NCBI RefSeq assembly: GCF_900141785.1
Contig: NZ_FQYP01000001.1
Coordinates: 620,001-684,000 of the forward strand
Length of the DNA stretch: 64,000 bases
Reading direction: 5' to 3'
Source of the DNA: Aquimarina spongiae
Lineage (GTDB): Bacteria > Bacteroidota > Bacteroidia > Flavobacteriales > Flavobacteriaceae
The translations under genes and the position numbers were made by a program. Within the stretch, counting starts at the first letter, position 1. Each line of letters opens with the position of its first letter. The notes beneath the pieces are model-generated. The model saw only the letters and a program-made list of their open reading frames with translations. It ran no database searches and was not told where the DNA came from. This document shows, in pieces, positions 39,343-49,275 of the stretch.

Positions 39343-41661
39343 ATGCGATTCATTCTGCTTTTATTGTTTCTTATTCCTTTTTCTAACTATACTTTCTGTC
39401 AAAAAAGAGTAACTACTTATACTGGAACAATAACAGATGCTACAACAGCAGAATTTATACCATTTGCGACCATTGCTTTATACAATGATACGTTATTAGT
39501 AGATGGTACATCCTCTGATAATCAAGGAAAATTCCGAGTAACAACAACTAAAGAATGGACACATTTGGAAGTTAGTTTTATAGGCTATGAAACGATCAAA
39601 GTCGAGTTAAGCACAATTGAATTATCCAATGAAATACAGGTCATCCTACATCCTGTGTATAACACTCTAGATGAAGTTATCATTCAATCTGAAAAGACAA
39701 CAACAGAACTAAAAATAGATCGAAAGATCATCAACCTCGGAGCAGATCTACAGCAATCAGGAAATTCTGCATTAGAGGCTTTTGATCAAATACCAGAAAT
39801 AGAAACAGATCTAGGCACGGGTGTCATTTCATTACGGGGGGCTGGTAATGTTCGTATATTGGTGAATGGGAAACCATCTCCTCTGAATGCTTCTGAACTC
39901 CTGGAGCAAATACCAGCTTCTAGTATTGACAAAATAGAAATCATTACATCCCCTTCTGCGCAGCATCAAGCCAATGGACTATCTGGGATTATCAATATTA
40001 GTTTAAAAAAAAATATAAACTTCGGATTTAACCTCAACCTAAATTCTTCGGTAGGTACCAAACGTTATCGATATGGCATTGACGGCAACTACAATTTCTC
40101 CAGAATGAATATTAGGCTGAGTGCTTCTGATGGTAGGAGAAACATGGATAGTGAACAATGGGTTTTTCAGCGGTATACCAATGGGAACACTAGAGATCTT
40201 TATGCTCCTCACGATTTTAACGGGAAAGTCTCAAGAATTTCCTCAGGAATAGATTTCTTTTTAAGCGAAAATATGGTATTATCATTTCAGGTCGATCACA
40301 CAAATGATTTTCATAGTTTCTATAACGATACATTTTATACAAATATCACTAATTCGCCAGATTTTGTATATACCAGAAACTCTTCACACACACATAAGAC
40401 TACCGATTATAACTTGAATTATAGAGCAAGTTTTGATAATGAAAGTCACTTCTTGGAAATAGACTACAATGTAACCAACAATAAAAATATTCTACCTGCT
40501 GTAGACATTCAAGAAAATGTGTTTTTATCTAGAGAAAAACAAACAAACATAAATAGGTTACATGCATTTGCCTTTGATTACGAATTACCCTTAAACTCAT
40601 TTTCTATAGCTTCAGGATTTTCCTGGAATTATAGAGAATTAGATAGCTCAAGAGAGCTGGAACTTACAGAGGCCAGTGCTACCAATGATAGTTTTGACTA
40701 TAACGAGTATGAACTAGGAGGATATATACAAACAAAATTCAGTACCCCAAAATGGAACTGGCAAGCCGGACTTCGTTATGAATGCTTTAGTTCTAAGAGT
40801 AATAATACCGATACCAATCAAGAAATCAATTTAAATTTTTCGAATGTATTTCCATCTGTTCATTTATCCTATAACCTAAATGATCAAAATACATTTGCAG
40901 CAGGGTATAGTAAACGAATTTCCCGGCCTAACTTCAGAAATATAAACCCTTTTCAGATCGGAAATCAATACTTTCAATGGAATGCAAATCCAAACTTAAC
41001 TCCCGAATTCTCTGATAATTTGGAAATAAACTATCAATTTAACAGAAATACCATAAAAGCTTTTTTATCAGCTTTTTACAGATATCGAAAAGATGTTATT
41101 CAATGGATTGATCGCATCGATGCAAATGGTGTAAGAATTGTTAGTTTCGAAAATTTGGGAAGTCGAAACTCTTACGGGATCGAAAGCACATTTCAATATG
41201 ACATTGCGAACTTCTGGAATACCCAACTCTCAATAAATTACTATTACACCAAAGCAAATCAACCAAATGTAACCTGGGATGATTTATATAGTTCTAATCT
41301 AATGTTTAAAAACACTTTTAAACTTTCCAAAACGATTAGTACAGATTTCACCTATCGATACAATCCAAAAAACCAAAGCATTTTCAATTTTACCGAACCC
41401 AGAAATCGTTTGGATGCAGCTATACGAGCAAAATTTTTGGAAAATAGACTTATCGCTAACCTTAGAATTGTAGATGTTTTTGATCAAAACTTACGATTTA
41501 GAACACTAGTATTACCCAATATAGTGCAAAGAGAAACCTGGCGGTTTCAATCCCAAACTTTTGGCTGGTTATTTGGCCTTACCTACAAACTCTTTCAGAA
41601 CACAGAAAAAACAAGAAACAGAAAAAAAAGAAATTACTCGCATGACGGATCCGTCGATTAA
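39343..41661 (+). CDS. Outer-membrane beta-barrel protein with carboxypeptidase-like N-domain
   Basis: A 772-residue exported protein. Signal peptide (about 1-19), then a carboxypeptidase D regulatory-like domain (TYTGTITDATTAEFIPFATIA), a plug-like segment with VNGKPSPLNASELLEQIPASSIDKIEIITSPSA (near 170-205), and an aromatic-rich barrel. This is the OMP_b-brl_3/TonB-dependent-like type; no TonB box is obvious. It may import or sense a ligand. It heads an operon of four: barrel, lipoprotein, LytS, LytTR (gaps 21 and 18 bases, then a 4-base overlap). Confidence 0.9.
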   Translation: MRFILLLLFLIPFSNYTFCQKRVTTYTGTITDATTAEFIPFATIALYNDTLLVDGTSSDNQGKFRVTTTKEWTHLEVSFIGYETIKVELSTIELSNEIQVILHPVYNTLDEVIIQSEKTTTELKIDRKIINLGADLQQSGNSALEAFDQIPEIETDLGTGVISLRGAGNVRILVNGKPSPLNASELLEQIPASSIDKIEIITSPSAQHQANGLSGIINISLKKNINFGFNLNLNSSVGTKRYRYGIDGNYNFSRMNIRLSASDGRRNMDSEQWVFQRYTNGNTRDLYAPHDFNGKVSRISSGIDFFLSENMVLSFQVDHTNDFHSFYNDTFYTNITNSPDFVYTRNSSHTHKTTDYNLNYRASFDNESHFLEIDYNVTNNKNILPAVDIQENVFLSREKQTNINRLHAFAFDYELPLNSFSIASGFSWNYRELDSSRELELTEASATNDSFDYNEYELGGYIQTKFSTPKWNWQAGLRYECFSSKSNNTDTNQEINLNFSNVFPSVHLSYNLNDQNTFAAGYSKRISRPNFRNINPFQIGNQYFQWNANPNLTPEFSDNLEINYQFNRNTIKAFLSAFYRYRKDVIQWIDRIDANGVRIVSFENLGSRNSYGIESTFQYDIANFWNTQLSINYYYTKANQPNVTWDDLYSSNLMFKNTFKLSKTISTDFTYRYNPKNQSIFNFTEPRNRLDAAIRAKFLENRLIANLRIVDVFDQNLRFRTLVLPNIVQRETWRFQSQTFGWLFGLTYKLFQNTEKTRNRKKRNYSHDGSVD

Positions 41662-41682
41662 TCAAAAAACAAAAAAACAGTT

Positions 41683-42378
41683 ATGAAATCACCTTTTTTA
41701 CTTAGAATTATAGGTTTGAGTCTACTGATTGGACTAAATAGTTGTAACAATAACAAACTCATACAAAGAGCAATAACACCACAGGAGCTAAGCACCTGGA
41801 AAACCCTTGATAAGGGCAAGACCACAGTAATCGGAGACGAATTAATTATGGAAGAAATAGAAGGATCTGATGGCTTTTTCTTGATTAGCCCAGAAAGCTA
41901 TATAGGAGATTTACAATTAAATTATAAGATAAAAGCCCTATCGGATTCTTCTGTTCTTATTGTTCTTTTTTCTGCTTCAGACAATGGTGCTTCAGAAAAA
42001 CTAACCTTACCGCCGCCAGAGACAAAAGGAAGTGAATTCTGGACCTGGAGAACACACCTAGAGCATTACAATCTTACTTTCAACAATCGATCACATGGAA
42101 ATAAACCTTTCTTCTTCAAGAACGAATCTCCAAACAAAAGAGGCTTTTATCAAAATACAAAAGAAAACATTGTAGAAGTAGGGAAATGGTATACCATAGA
42201 AATAGGTAAGGTTGGAAATAGATTGTGGTTTAAATTGGATGGTAATATCATTTTTGAACAAGAAGACTGCAAACCATTTCCTAATGGACATTTAATGTTT
42301 CGTATTAGTGGAACTACAGGAGAGCAAGTAATTTTTGCGAAGGCGGCGATAAAGGATTTAGTAATTTCACATGAATAA
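41683..42378 (+). CDS. Lipoprotein with laminin-G/glucanase-like fold (DUF1080/DUF1961-like)
   Basis: A 231-residue lipoprotein (lipobox GLNSC). The mature domain is a concanavalin-type jelly roll: DELIMEEIEGSDGFFLISPE, FWTWRTHLEHYNLTF, then VEVGKWYTIEIGKVGNRLWFKLDG near residue 180 and PFPNGHLMFRISGTTGE. The GKWY(T)IEI...V.LDG pattern is shared by DUF1080 (3-keto-disaccharide hydrolase) and DUF1961 families; it could bind or cleave a glycan. It lies between the outer-membrane barrel and the LytS kinase, the same position DUF4249 holds in the opposing operon. Confidence 0.72.
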   Translation: MKSPFLLRIIGLSLLIGLNSCNNNKLIQRAITPQELSTWKTLDKGKTTVIGDELIMEEIEGSDGFFLISPESYIGDLQLNYKIKALSDSSVLIVLFSASDNGASEKLTLPPPETKGSEFWTWRTHLEHYNLTFNNRSHGNKPFFFKNESPNKRGFYQNTKENIVEVGKWYTIEIGKVGNRLWFKLDGNIIFEQEDCKPFPNGHLMFRISGTTGEQVIFAKAAIKDLVISHE

Positions 42379-42396
42379 AATTGTACCTTGTCATCA

Positions 42397-43416
42397 GTGA
42401 GAACAACTAAAAACACATATCAACAATTTATAACTATAGAGCCCTTGTTGCACGTTTTTATCTGGAGTATGGTCTTTTTATATCCATATATAAAATATGC
42501 TGGAAGAGAAGGAGGTTATATGATGTCTTTTCTTCATGAGATAAATGCATTGGTTTTTAAAATGACTATCTCATATTTGCTGTATTTCTGGTATTTCCCG
42601 ATTAAAAACAAACTAAAAAACGCACCCATTTTGTTGTTCTTTTTAGTATCGAATATCATGTTGTATGAATTCTTTGATAATTTTTTTCATCCACAGCACA
42701 CTGATTTTTGGGTTCATTTTTTCACTAATTTGCTTACTTATATCAGTTTTGGTGTTGTTTTTTATGCCATATATTCGGTAAAAAATAATTATAAAAAACA
42801 AGTGACTTTTGAGGTATTATCCAAAGAGAAGCAACAAGCAGAACTCATGGCTCTAAAAGCGCAAATAAATCCTCATTTTCTATTCAATACACTAAACACT
42901 ATATATGCCAATGCATTACGAAAGGATGATAATACTCCTGAATTACTTTTGAAACTGTCAGATAGTTTTCGTTATGTGCTGCATAAAAGTCAACATGATC
43001 TAGTAACTTTACGAGAAGAAATACAGCATATTCGAGATTATATCCATTTACAAGAAGAACGTTTATCTAACAAAGTTGTCGTTCAATTTTCTTCAGACCT
43101 GGATCAGGAAGAGATAGAAATAGCACCTCTGTTGCTAATTGGTTTTATTGAAAATGCTTTTAAATATGCTAGTGTATTAAAAGGGAGTAATCATATTATC
43201 AAAATTCACATTGAACTAAACACAAATAATTTGTTGTTTACCTGCGAAAATCCGTATGCAAAAATTGCAAACAACATTGATGAAACCTGGAAAAAAAGTG
43301 GAGTAGGGATCGAAAGCACGCAAAAACGATTGCAATTATTATATCCCGAAAAGCACGAATTGCAAATTCAAACTGAAAACAACCAATACAAGGTGCTATT
43401 GAAAATTGAATTATGA
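42397..43416 (+). CDS. LytS-type sensor histidine kinase (non-ATG start)
   Basis: A membrane kinase of about 339 residues. No ATG lies in the frame before 42470. I prefer GTG at 42397 (MRTTKNTYQQ), though TTG at 42388 is possible. Four hydrophobic segments fill about 15-135; then the phospho-acceptor motif LKAQINPHFLFNTLNTI and the ATP site LLLIGFIENAFKYAS, with VGIESTQKRLQLLYP at the end. Coupled by ATGA to the LytTR regulator. In the operon with an outer-membrane barrel and lipoprotein, it may sense their ligand or state. Confidence 0.88.
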   Translation: MRTTKNTYQQFITIEPLLHVFIWSMVFLYPYIKYAGREGGYMMSFLHEINALVFKMTISYLLYFWYFPIKNKLKNAPILLFFLVSNIMLYEFFDNFFHPQHTDFWVHFFTNLLTYISFGVVFYAIYSVKNNYKKQVTFEVLSKEKQQAELMALKAQINPHFLFNTLNTIYANALRKDDNTPELLLKLSDSFRYVLHKSQHDLVTLREEIQHIRDYIHLQEERLSNKVVVQFSSDLDQEEIEIAPLLLIGFIENAFKYASVLKGSNHIIKIHIELNTNNLLFTCENPYAKIANNIDETWKKSGVGIESTQKRLQLLYPEKHELQIQTENNQYKVLLKIEL

Positions 43417-44096
43417 TACAATGTTTACTGATAGAAGATGAATTATCTGCTCAAGAGGTATTACAAGGCTATATTGACAAAACTCCTTTTATAGATTGTT
43501 TGGGAGTTTATGAGAGTGGTCTCGATATTCCTGCAGAACTATTGTATAAGACAGACATTTTATTTTTGGATATTCAACTACCTGAACTCAATGGACTTTC
43601 ATTTTTACGGACTCTACAAAATCCGCCTAAAGTAATAGTAACTACCGCTTTCCCTAACTATGCCGTAGAAGCTTTTGAAGAGGCTGTATTAGATTATTTG
43701 GTTAAACCTTTTTCGTATGAACGTTTTTTTAAAGCAATAACCCGTTTTAGAGATCAACATTTAACACCAAAAGCACCAGATAATCAATTGTTTTTATATG
43801 CTGACAAGACTATTTACAAGGTAAATGTAGATGACATTTTATATATTAAAGCCGAAGTTGATTATGTAAAAATAGTAACTAAAGAACAGCAAATTCTAAT
43901 TTTAGATAGTTTGCGAAACTGGGCCGAAAAATTAAGGAATTTCAATTTTGTACAAATACACAGATCATATGTGATCAATCTAAATAGATTTACAAAAGTG
44001 TATGGAAACATGGTATACTTTGGAGACATTTCGCTTCCCATTGGAAAAACATATAAAGAAAAATTTCTTAATAGAATAGACCCCACTCATCAATAA
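43413..44096 (+). CDS. LytTR-family response regulator
   Basis: A 227-residue regulator. Receiver domain: EDE at 8-10, phospho-acceptor Asp in LFLDIQLPEL near 53, TTAFPNY, and the lysine in YLVKPFSYE. The LytTR domain begins near 130 (LYADKTIYKVNVDDILYIKAE) with FNFVQIHRSYVINLNRFTKVYGN and the terminal SLPIGKTYKEKFL. It overlaps the kinase gene by ATGA. Its stop is 22 bases from the end of a convergent LytTR regulator gene of the opposite operon, with no room for a terminator. Confidence 0.95.
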   Translation: MIQCLLIEDELSAQEVLQGYIDKTPFIDCLGVYESGLDIPAELLYKTDILFLDIQLPELNGLSFLRTLQNPPKVIVTTAFPNYAVEAFEEAVLDYLVKPFSYERFFKAITRFRDQHLTPKAPDNQLFLYADKTIYKVNVDDILYIKAEVDYVKIVTKEQQILILDSLRNWAEKLRNFNFVQIHRSYVINLNRFTKVYGNMVYFGDISLPIGKTYKEKFLNRIDPTHQ

Positions 44097-44118
44097 GCTA
44101 TATTCGGTATTCGCAAAA

Positions 44119-44880
44119 TTAAGTATCTCCGCCCAACCATTTTTTAAATTTTCCTATCTTCTCAATAGCTACAGCAACTTGTGCATCATCTGGTGTAGGG
44201 ATTAAATGTAAAATGATCTTGGATTTTGAAGAGTAATACATTTTAGCAATAGAAGAGGTATGTACGATATATTTACGGTTGATTCTATAAAAATCCCTTG
44301 GATTCACCACATTTTCAATGCTTTTTAATGAGGATTCTATGGGTAATCTTTCTCCTTTTTTCAACTTGATAAAAGTAATTTTATCTTCAGAATAGAAATA
44401 AGCTACTTCTTCAATATTTACAGTTTTTAATTGATTTCCGGTTTTGACCAAAAACCTTTTTTTATAAGAATCTTCGATATTACCTAAGAGTTGCGCATAA
44501 TCCAATTGTATTTGATGATGATCTTCGTATTGTTTCAATTTGTTCAGACTACGCTGTAATTTTTCTTTTGCAATCGGTTTCAATAGGTAATCAATACTAT
44601 TTTGTTCAAAAGCTTTGATCGCATATTCTGAATAGGCGGTCGTGAAAATAATCTTTGAAGTAATCGATCCCACTTGATTGAATATTTCAAAAGAGTTGTC
44701 ATCAGATAAATTGATGTCCAAAAAGATCAGGTCCGGTATGTTTGCTTTGAGGTAGCTCACGGACTCCTTAACAGAAGGCAAAATACGTGCTATTCGGATG
44801 TTTGTATCCAATTCTTGTATCATGTTTTGCAGTTTGATGGCCGCAATCTCTTCATCTTCTATTATTATAGCCTGAATCAT
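44119..44880 (-). CDS. LytTR-family response regulator
   Basis: A 253-residue regulator. Receiver with ED at 8-9, phospho-acceptor Asp in LIFLDINLSDD near 57, TTAYSEY and YLLKPI. LytTR domain from about 145 (LKTVNIEEVAYFYSEDKITF) with FYRINRKYIVHTSSIAKM; near the end KKWLGG. Last gene of the TonB receptor, DUF4249, LytS, LytTR operon, overlapping the kinase gene by 4 bases. It may act on the receptor operon and possibly on the opposing one. Confidence 0.95.
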   Translation of the reverse strand: MIQAIIIEDEEIAAIKLQNMIQELDTNIRIARILPSVKESVSYLKANIPDLIFLDINLSDDNSFEIFNQVGSITSKIIFTTAYSEYAIKAFEQNSIDYLLKPIAKEKLQRSLNKLKQYEDHHQIQLDYAQLLGNIEDSYKKRFLVKTGNQLKTVNIEEVAYFYSEDKITFIKLKKGERLPIESSLKSIENVVNPRDFYRINRKYIVHTSSIAKMYYSSKSKIILHLIPTPDDAQVAVAIEKIGKFKKWLGGDT

Positions 44881-45929
44881 AAGTTGGGAGCGATTAAAGG
44901 AATTCTTGCAATATATTTTTGGTTTTCTATAGTAAATGTTGGAATCTCTTTATGAATCAAATCATATTGGTTTTTCAGGTTTTTTAATCCAATTCCTAAA
45001 GAAGAGTCCTTACCAATTGGTGTTTTTCGAGGTTGGAAGTTATTTTCGGCAATGATATAATCTCCTTGAGTTACAATATTGATTAGTAGTGGATTTTCGT
45101 TTTCGACAACATTGTGTTTGATTGCATTTTCGACCAGTAACTCCAGAGTCATAGGAGGAATCAGATACTTCATCTTGGGAGCATCGATTTGATAATTAAT
45201 AACAATTGCCTCTTTAAAACGAATACGCTGTAGTTCCATGTACGACTTAATAAACACCAATTCTTTTTCTACAGGGACTACGAGCTCCTCACTATAATCC
45301 AAATTGTATCGATATACATTCGATAACTCTTGTAGAAACGTATCAGCCTTATGTGTGTCAGTATGGATTAATGCCGATAAACTATTGAAGCTATTAAACA
45401 GGAAATGTGGATTCAGTTGTTTTTTTAGGGAAAGGTATTTTGAAATGATCTTTTCACTTTCATGTTTCGAAAGTTCCATTTTCATTTTATGTCTGTTTTC
45501 TATTACAGTAAGGTAATTTTCAAAGAAGTAAACAAACAAAGTAACAATAAGTACGCTTACCAGTACGACAAGAAACAAAGAACCTTCTGAAAGGCCAGAA
45601 TCCACGGTATCATCATCATCTATAAACAAATAGGAAGTCATCACTTCCCACAAAACACTTATAAATAATGTTTTGAATACAATCATAGAGATCATGCCCA
45701 CTTTATTCAATGGATCAATGAGTCGTTTTTTGAAGAACTTATTTTTTGTAGTTAAAATAGCTCTGACTTTATAAATGATCCATATAAATAAAAATGTGGT
45801 TGGAAGAATGACAATCGTCTCTTGTATTGCCTCTTGTATTGAAGTGTGCTCTAACTCGTATACGAAATTAAAGAACACAATCAAGAGAACGAATGTCCCA
45901 TAAATATATACTCTTCCGTTTTTTAGCAT
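44877..45929 (-). CDS. LytS-type sensor histidine kinase
   Basis: A 350-residue membrane kinase. Four hydrophobic segments lie in residues 7-160, with an acidic loop (FIDDDDTVDSGLSEG) near 103-117 exposed to the periplasm. Phospho-acceptor motif KKQLNPHFLFNSFNSL near 190, ATP site LLVENAIKHNVVENE near 270, and GIGLKNLKNQYDLIH. It overlaps the regulator gene by 4 bases and starts 21 bases after the DUF4249 gene. The acidic loop might bind a cation or the lipoprotein partner; that is speculation. Confidence 0.93.
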   Translation of the reverse strand: MLKNGRVYIYGTFVLLIVFFNFVYELEHTSIQEAIQETIVILPTTFLFIWIIYKVRAILTTKNKFFKKRLIDPLNKVGMISMIVFKTLFISVLWEVMTSYLFIDDDDTVDSGLSEGSLFLVVLVSVLIVTLFVYFFENYLTVIENRHKMKMELSKHESEKIISKYLSLKKQLNPHFLFNSFNSLSALIHTDTHKADTFLQELSNVYRYNLDYSEELVVPVEKELVFIKSYMELQRIRFKEAIVINYQIDAPKMKYLIPPMTLELLVENAIKHNVVENENPLLINIVTQGDYIIAENNFQPRKTPIGKDSSLGIGLKNLKNQYDLIHKEIPTFTIENQKYIARIPLIAPNL

Positions 45930-45950
45930 GTACTTCTATCGTTTATTCTA

Positions 45951-46805
45951 TTATTCTGAAATAATCAAAGATTCTTCTTCCACATCAGCAGCATAAAAAT
46001 AGCCTAAAACTCGATTACTTGGGGTATCCAAATTAAAAACATTACTTCTAATGGATGCTGGAGGAGGATTACCAACAAATGATAGACCCTGATTTCCGGT
46101 TTGCACAAAGAGTTCTAATAGGTATTCATAATACGCTTCAGAAATCCCTAATTGCTGGATAATAGCAGCATCTCCCAATTCAAATATTACTTCTTCATTG
46201 GGATTCACTTCTATACGTTGTAGTCCATCAAAAAACTCATCGCTCTCCACCAGTGTCCTGCTGTTTCCGGGATCTGGAACAATAACAAACTCTCCATTTC
46301 GAAATACTCTATAGTAATAAAAATTAGCGATATCTGCCGGGTCTGTACTATCAAACTTTACAAAATACCCTTCGTCTGTAAACAAGGTTTCTTCTTCAAA
46401 AACGGCATAAACATTATCAAAATTGGTTACTTCGTTAAGGGTATCACTACCTTGATATGTTTCTCCCTGCCATTGGATAGTGATGGTATAGCTTGTATTT
46501 AAGCTAGCGGTGATACCAGAATTTGTATAGATTCCATTTTCGGTATGCAAAAACTCAAAATCCTGATTCCCATCATTTACTATGATGGTTGCATTGGTAA
46601 CGGGTAGGGGATCCGTATCATCCAAAAATCCTGTTGTGGTCGTTAACCGTATGCGTTGTTCTGTTAATGGAGTAGTAGTATTTCTTTCTATCCCACCATT
46701 AATCACTAATCTAGGGGCACTACCTGCTAGGGTAATATCGCTGGTTACATCAGTTTCACAACTGTAAATAAAGATCAGTGAGCATATTAAAACTAGTTTT
46801 TTCAT
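45951..46805 (-). CDS. DUF4249 family lipoprotein
   Basis: A 284-residue lipoprotein (lipobox IYSC after a normal signal peptide). The DUF4249 fold is indicated by PRLVINGGIERNTTTPLTEQRIRLTT, a beta-rich middle with SYTITIQWQGETYQG near 105, and a conserved end NVFNLDTPSNRVLGYFYAADVEEESLII. DUF4249 proteins are regularly encoded beside SusC/CPS-type TonB receptors in Bacteroidota, where they may act as surface or periplasmic binding partners. It follows the receptor gene by 23 bases and precedes the LytS kinase by 21. Confidence 0.93.
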   Translation of the reverse strand: MKKLVLICSLIFIYSCETDVTSDITLAGSAPRLVINGGIERNTTTPLTEQRIRLTTTTGFLDDTDPLPVTNATIIVNDGNQDFEFLHTENGIYTNSGITASLNTSYTITIQWQGETYQGSDTLNEVTNFDNVYAVFEEETLFTDEGYFVKFDSTDPADIANFYYYRVFRNGEFVIVPDPGNSRTLVESDEFFDGLQRIEVNPNEEVIFELGDAAIIQQLGISEAYYEYLLELFVQTGNQGLSFVGNPPPASIRSNVFNLDTPSNRVLGYFYAADVEEESLIISE

Positions 46806-46828
46806 CTTGCTTGTTTTTTGAAGGTTTT

Positions 46829-49219
46829 TTAAAATCTAAATTGGTAAGTAATACTGGGAACAATTCCGAAGTAAGAAAGCTTGGTAGCCTGGGTTTCTCC
46901 CGTAGCTACATCCATATCATTTACTTCACTAATTTCTCTGAAGAAAATTGAAGCGGCATTCTGGCGATTGTACAGATTAGCAATACTAAATATCCAACTG
47001 CCTCGCTTCCCTTTTTTGGGATTGAGAGTAGCTGATACATCTAGTCGGTGATAAGCTGGTAAACGATCGCCATTTCTGTTTTGATAATCGGCAACTACAA
47101 GTCCGTTTTGCTCATATTGCCCAGTTGGATAGGTTACTGGTTTTCCCGAACCAAAAACAAAGTTGGCTCCAAAATCCCATCGATCATTTAGTTTATAAAT
47201 CCCAACGAGGTTGAGTTCATGTAATTGATCATTATTGGCTGGATAGTATTCGTTATTGTTTATTCCGAGTACATTTCTCTCTGTCCTGGCCAAGGTATAA
47301 CTCAACCAACCGGTAAGCTTTCCTTTATTTTTATTGACTTGAAGTTCCAGTCCGTAAGCTCTACCATCTCCTTGAGCGACTTGTGTTTCAATGTTTTCGG
47401 TGAATAACAAATCCGCACCGTCGATAAAATCAGTAACATCCTGTAAACTTTTGTAATAGGTTTCTATATTAAAATCATATGCTCCATCAGCAAAAGATCT
47501 GAAATAGCCCAGAGCGATTTGATCAGAGTACTGTGGTTTTAAAAATGGACCACTTGGTGCCCATACATCTAATGGAGTAGCAGAAGTGGTGTTGGAGATC
47601 AAATGTAGATATTGATAATTCCTGTTGTAACTTAATTTTAAAGAATTTTGATCATTAATCAAATATCGAGCAGAAAACCGAGGTTCAAAACCATAGAAGT
47701 TTTCGATACTTTTACCAGAACCAAACTCAGTTTCTCCGACAACATCATTTTCTTCATAAATATCTTGCACAGCATTATAGGTAAGAGGGTTACCCGTTTC
47801 ATATTGCAATATGACATCTTTTCCAATACGATTAAAATTGGATAATCGAATTCCATATTGAAGACTTAGTTTATCAGAAATCCGTTGCTCAAAATCCACA
47901 TAAGCAGCGGATTCGAGCGCGAACTTCTCTCTGAATTTCTCCGGATTAACCGAAGAACCTTCCAAAGGTTTGATTTCTCCTGGTTGAAAGTTGTAATACG
48001 TAACATCTAATCCTGTACGTATTGTATTTTTATCATTGATGTACCAGGTTAATCTGGGCTTAAGGTTATAATTTAGGATATTGGAATTCCATCTAAACTC
48101 GGTTCCAGAACGTAAATTATCCAAATTGTAATCATAGTTGCTAAATATGGCAGAAGTTTGCAAAAATAACTTGTCATTGAGCTCACTTGTCCAGCGTAAA
48201 GTACCAGATGCATTACCCCAAACAGTTCCCAGTAGACTTCCGAGTTCAAAGACATCTCTGCCGAAATATCCAGACAAAAACAATCGGTTATTCTCATTAA
48301 TGGTATAGTTTGTTTTTAAGTTAATATCATAGAAAGAAAGCTTAGTATCCTGAAAGTCATCGCCTCCCAATGGAGCAAACAGATCGATATAAGAGCGTCT
48401 ACCAGCTAGCATAAAACTACCTTTACCTTCATCATTACTACCCTTACCAATGGGGCCCTCGATCATTGCTTTGCTTGCAATAAGCCCTAGACCCAAGGTT
48501 CCTCCAAATTTCTTGATATTCCCTTCCTTCTGTTTTACATCTAATACAGAAGATAAGCGTCCACCGTAAATGGAAGGAATACCTCCCTTGTATAGCTTCA
48601 AATCTTTTACAGCATCGGTATTAAAAACCGAGAAAAAACCAAATAGGTGAGAAGCGTTATAAATAGTAGCATCATCTAACAAAACCAGATTCTGATCTGC
48701 TGATCCCCCGCGTACATTGAACCCTGAAGAAGCATCATTTACACTTGATACTCCTGGCAAAAGTTGTATGGATCTTAAGATATCAGGCTCTCCCAAAACA
48801 ACCGGTAACTTTTTTATCGTTTTTGAAGAAAGCTGAATCACACTCATTTCTGTGGATTTTACTGAAGCAGTACGTTTGGCTCCAGAAGAGGTGATGGTGA
48901 CCTCACTGAGTTGCGCAATATCTTCTTCCAATTCAAAATCTAATTTTGTGTCTTTATCAATATAAATTTCCTGAGCACTTGTTTTATATCCCATTAAAGA
49001 AAGTTGGACATTGTAGGTTCCTTCGGGTAGTGTAATAGAATAAAATCCGTAATCATTGGTCACGGTTCCCTGATTTGAGCCAGTAATTATAGTAACGGCC
49101 CATAGACTTTCTCCTGAGGCTGCATCTTTTACATAACCACTCAAGGTATATTTTTCTTGAGCTTGTAATGTGATCAAAAAGAATCCTAAGACGATATTCA
49201 CAAAGATTTTCATAAGCAT
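46829..49219 (-). CDS. TonB-dependent receptor (DUF4249-associated type)
   Basis: A 796-residue outer-membrane receptor. Signal peptide about 1-20, carboxypeptidase regulatory-like domain (YTLSGYVKDAASGESLWAVTI), plug domain with the classic VLGEPDILRSIQLLPGV and GFNVRGGSADQNLVLLDDATIYN, and a 22-strand-type barrel ending in FRF, a normal terminal aromatic for BAM insertion. It heads the operon receptor, DUF4249, LytS, LytTR. Substrate is unknown; similar receptors take up peptides or glycans. Confidence 0.95.
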   Translation of the reverse strand: MLMKIFVNIVLGFFLITLQAQEKYTLSGYVKDAASGESLWAVTIITGSNQGTVTNDYGFYSITLPEGTYNVQLSLMGYKTSAQEIYIDKDTKLDFELEEDIAQLSEVTITSSGAKRTASVKSTEMSVIQLSSKTIKKLPVVLGEPDILRSIQLLPGVSSVNDASSGFNVRGGSADQNLVLLDDATIYNASHLFGFFSVFNTDAVKDLKLYKGGIPSIYGGRLSSVLDVKQKEGNIKKFGGTLGLGLIASKAMIEGPIGKGSNDEGKGSFMLAGRRSYIDLFAPLGGDDFQDTKLSFYDINLKTNYTINENNRLFLSGYFGRDVFELGSLLGTVWGNASGTLRWTSELNDKLFLQTSAIFSNYDYNLDNLRSGTEFRWNSNILNYNLKPRLTWYINDKNTIRTGLDVTYYNFQPGEIKPLEGSSVNPEKFREKFALESAAYVDFEQRISDKLSLQYGIRLSNFNRIGKDVILQYETGNPLTYNAVQDIYEENDVVGETEFGSGKSIENFYGFEPRFSARYLINDQNSLKLSYNRNYQYLHLISNTTSATPLDVWAPSGPFLKPQYSDQIALGYFRSFADGAYDFNIETYYKSLQDVTDFIDGADLLFTENIETQVAQGDGRAYGLELQVNKNKGKLTGWLSYTLARTERNVLGINNNEYYPANNDQLHELNLVGIYKLNDRWDFGANFVFGSGKPVTYPTGQYEQNGLVVADYQNRNGDRLPAYHRLDVSATLNPKKGKRGSWIFSIANLYNRQNAASIFFREISEVNDMDVATGETQATKLSYFGIVPSITYQFRF

Positions 49220-49239
49220 TTTGGTTTTACATTTACAAC

Positions 49240-49275
49240 CAAAGCTATCTGTATAGGTCTCGACTGCACTCCAAA
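49240..49275 (-). promoter_or_regulatory. Promoter of the TonB-receptor operon
   Basis: On the minus strand TAGCTTTG (49240-49247) is a perfect TAnnTTTG box about 20 bases before the receptor start codon. A TTTG at 49272-49275 lies 24 bases upstream, slightly longer than usual. Farther away an inverted repeat AATTATTGC (49372-49380) / GCAATAATT (49390-49398) may be a binding site serving this operon or the divergent serine hydrolase. Confidence 0.5.
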
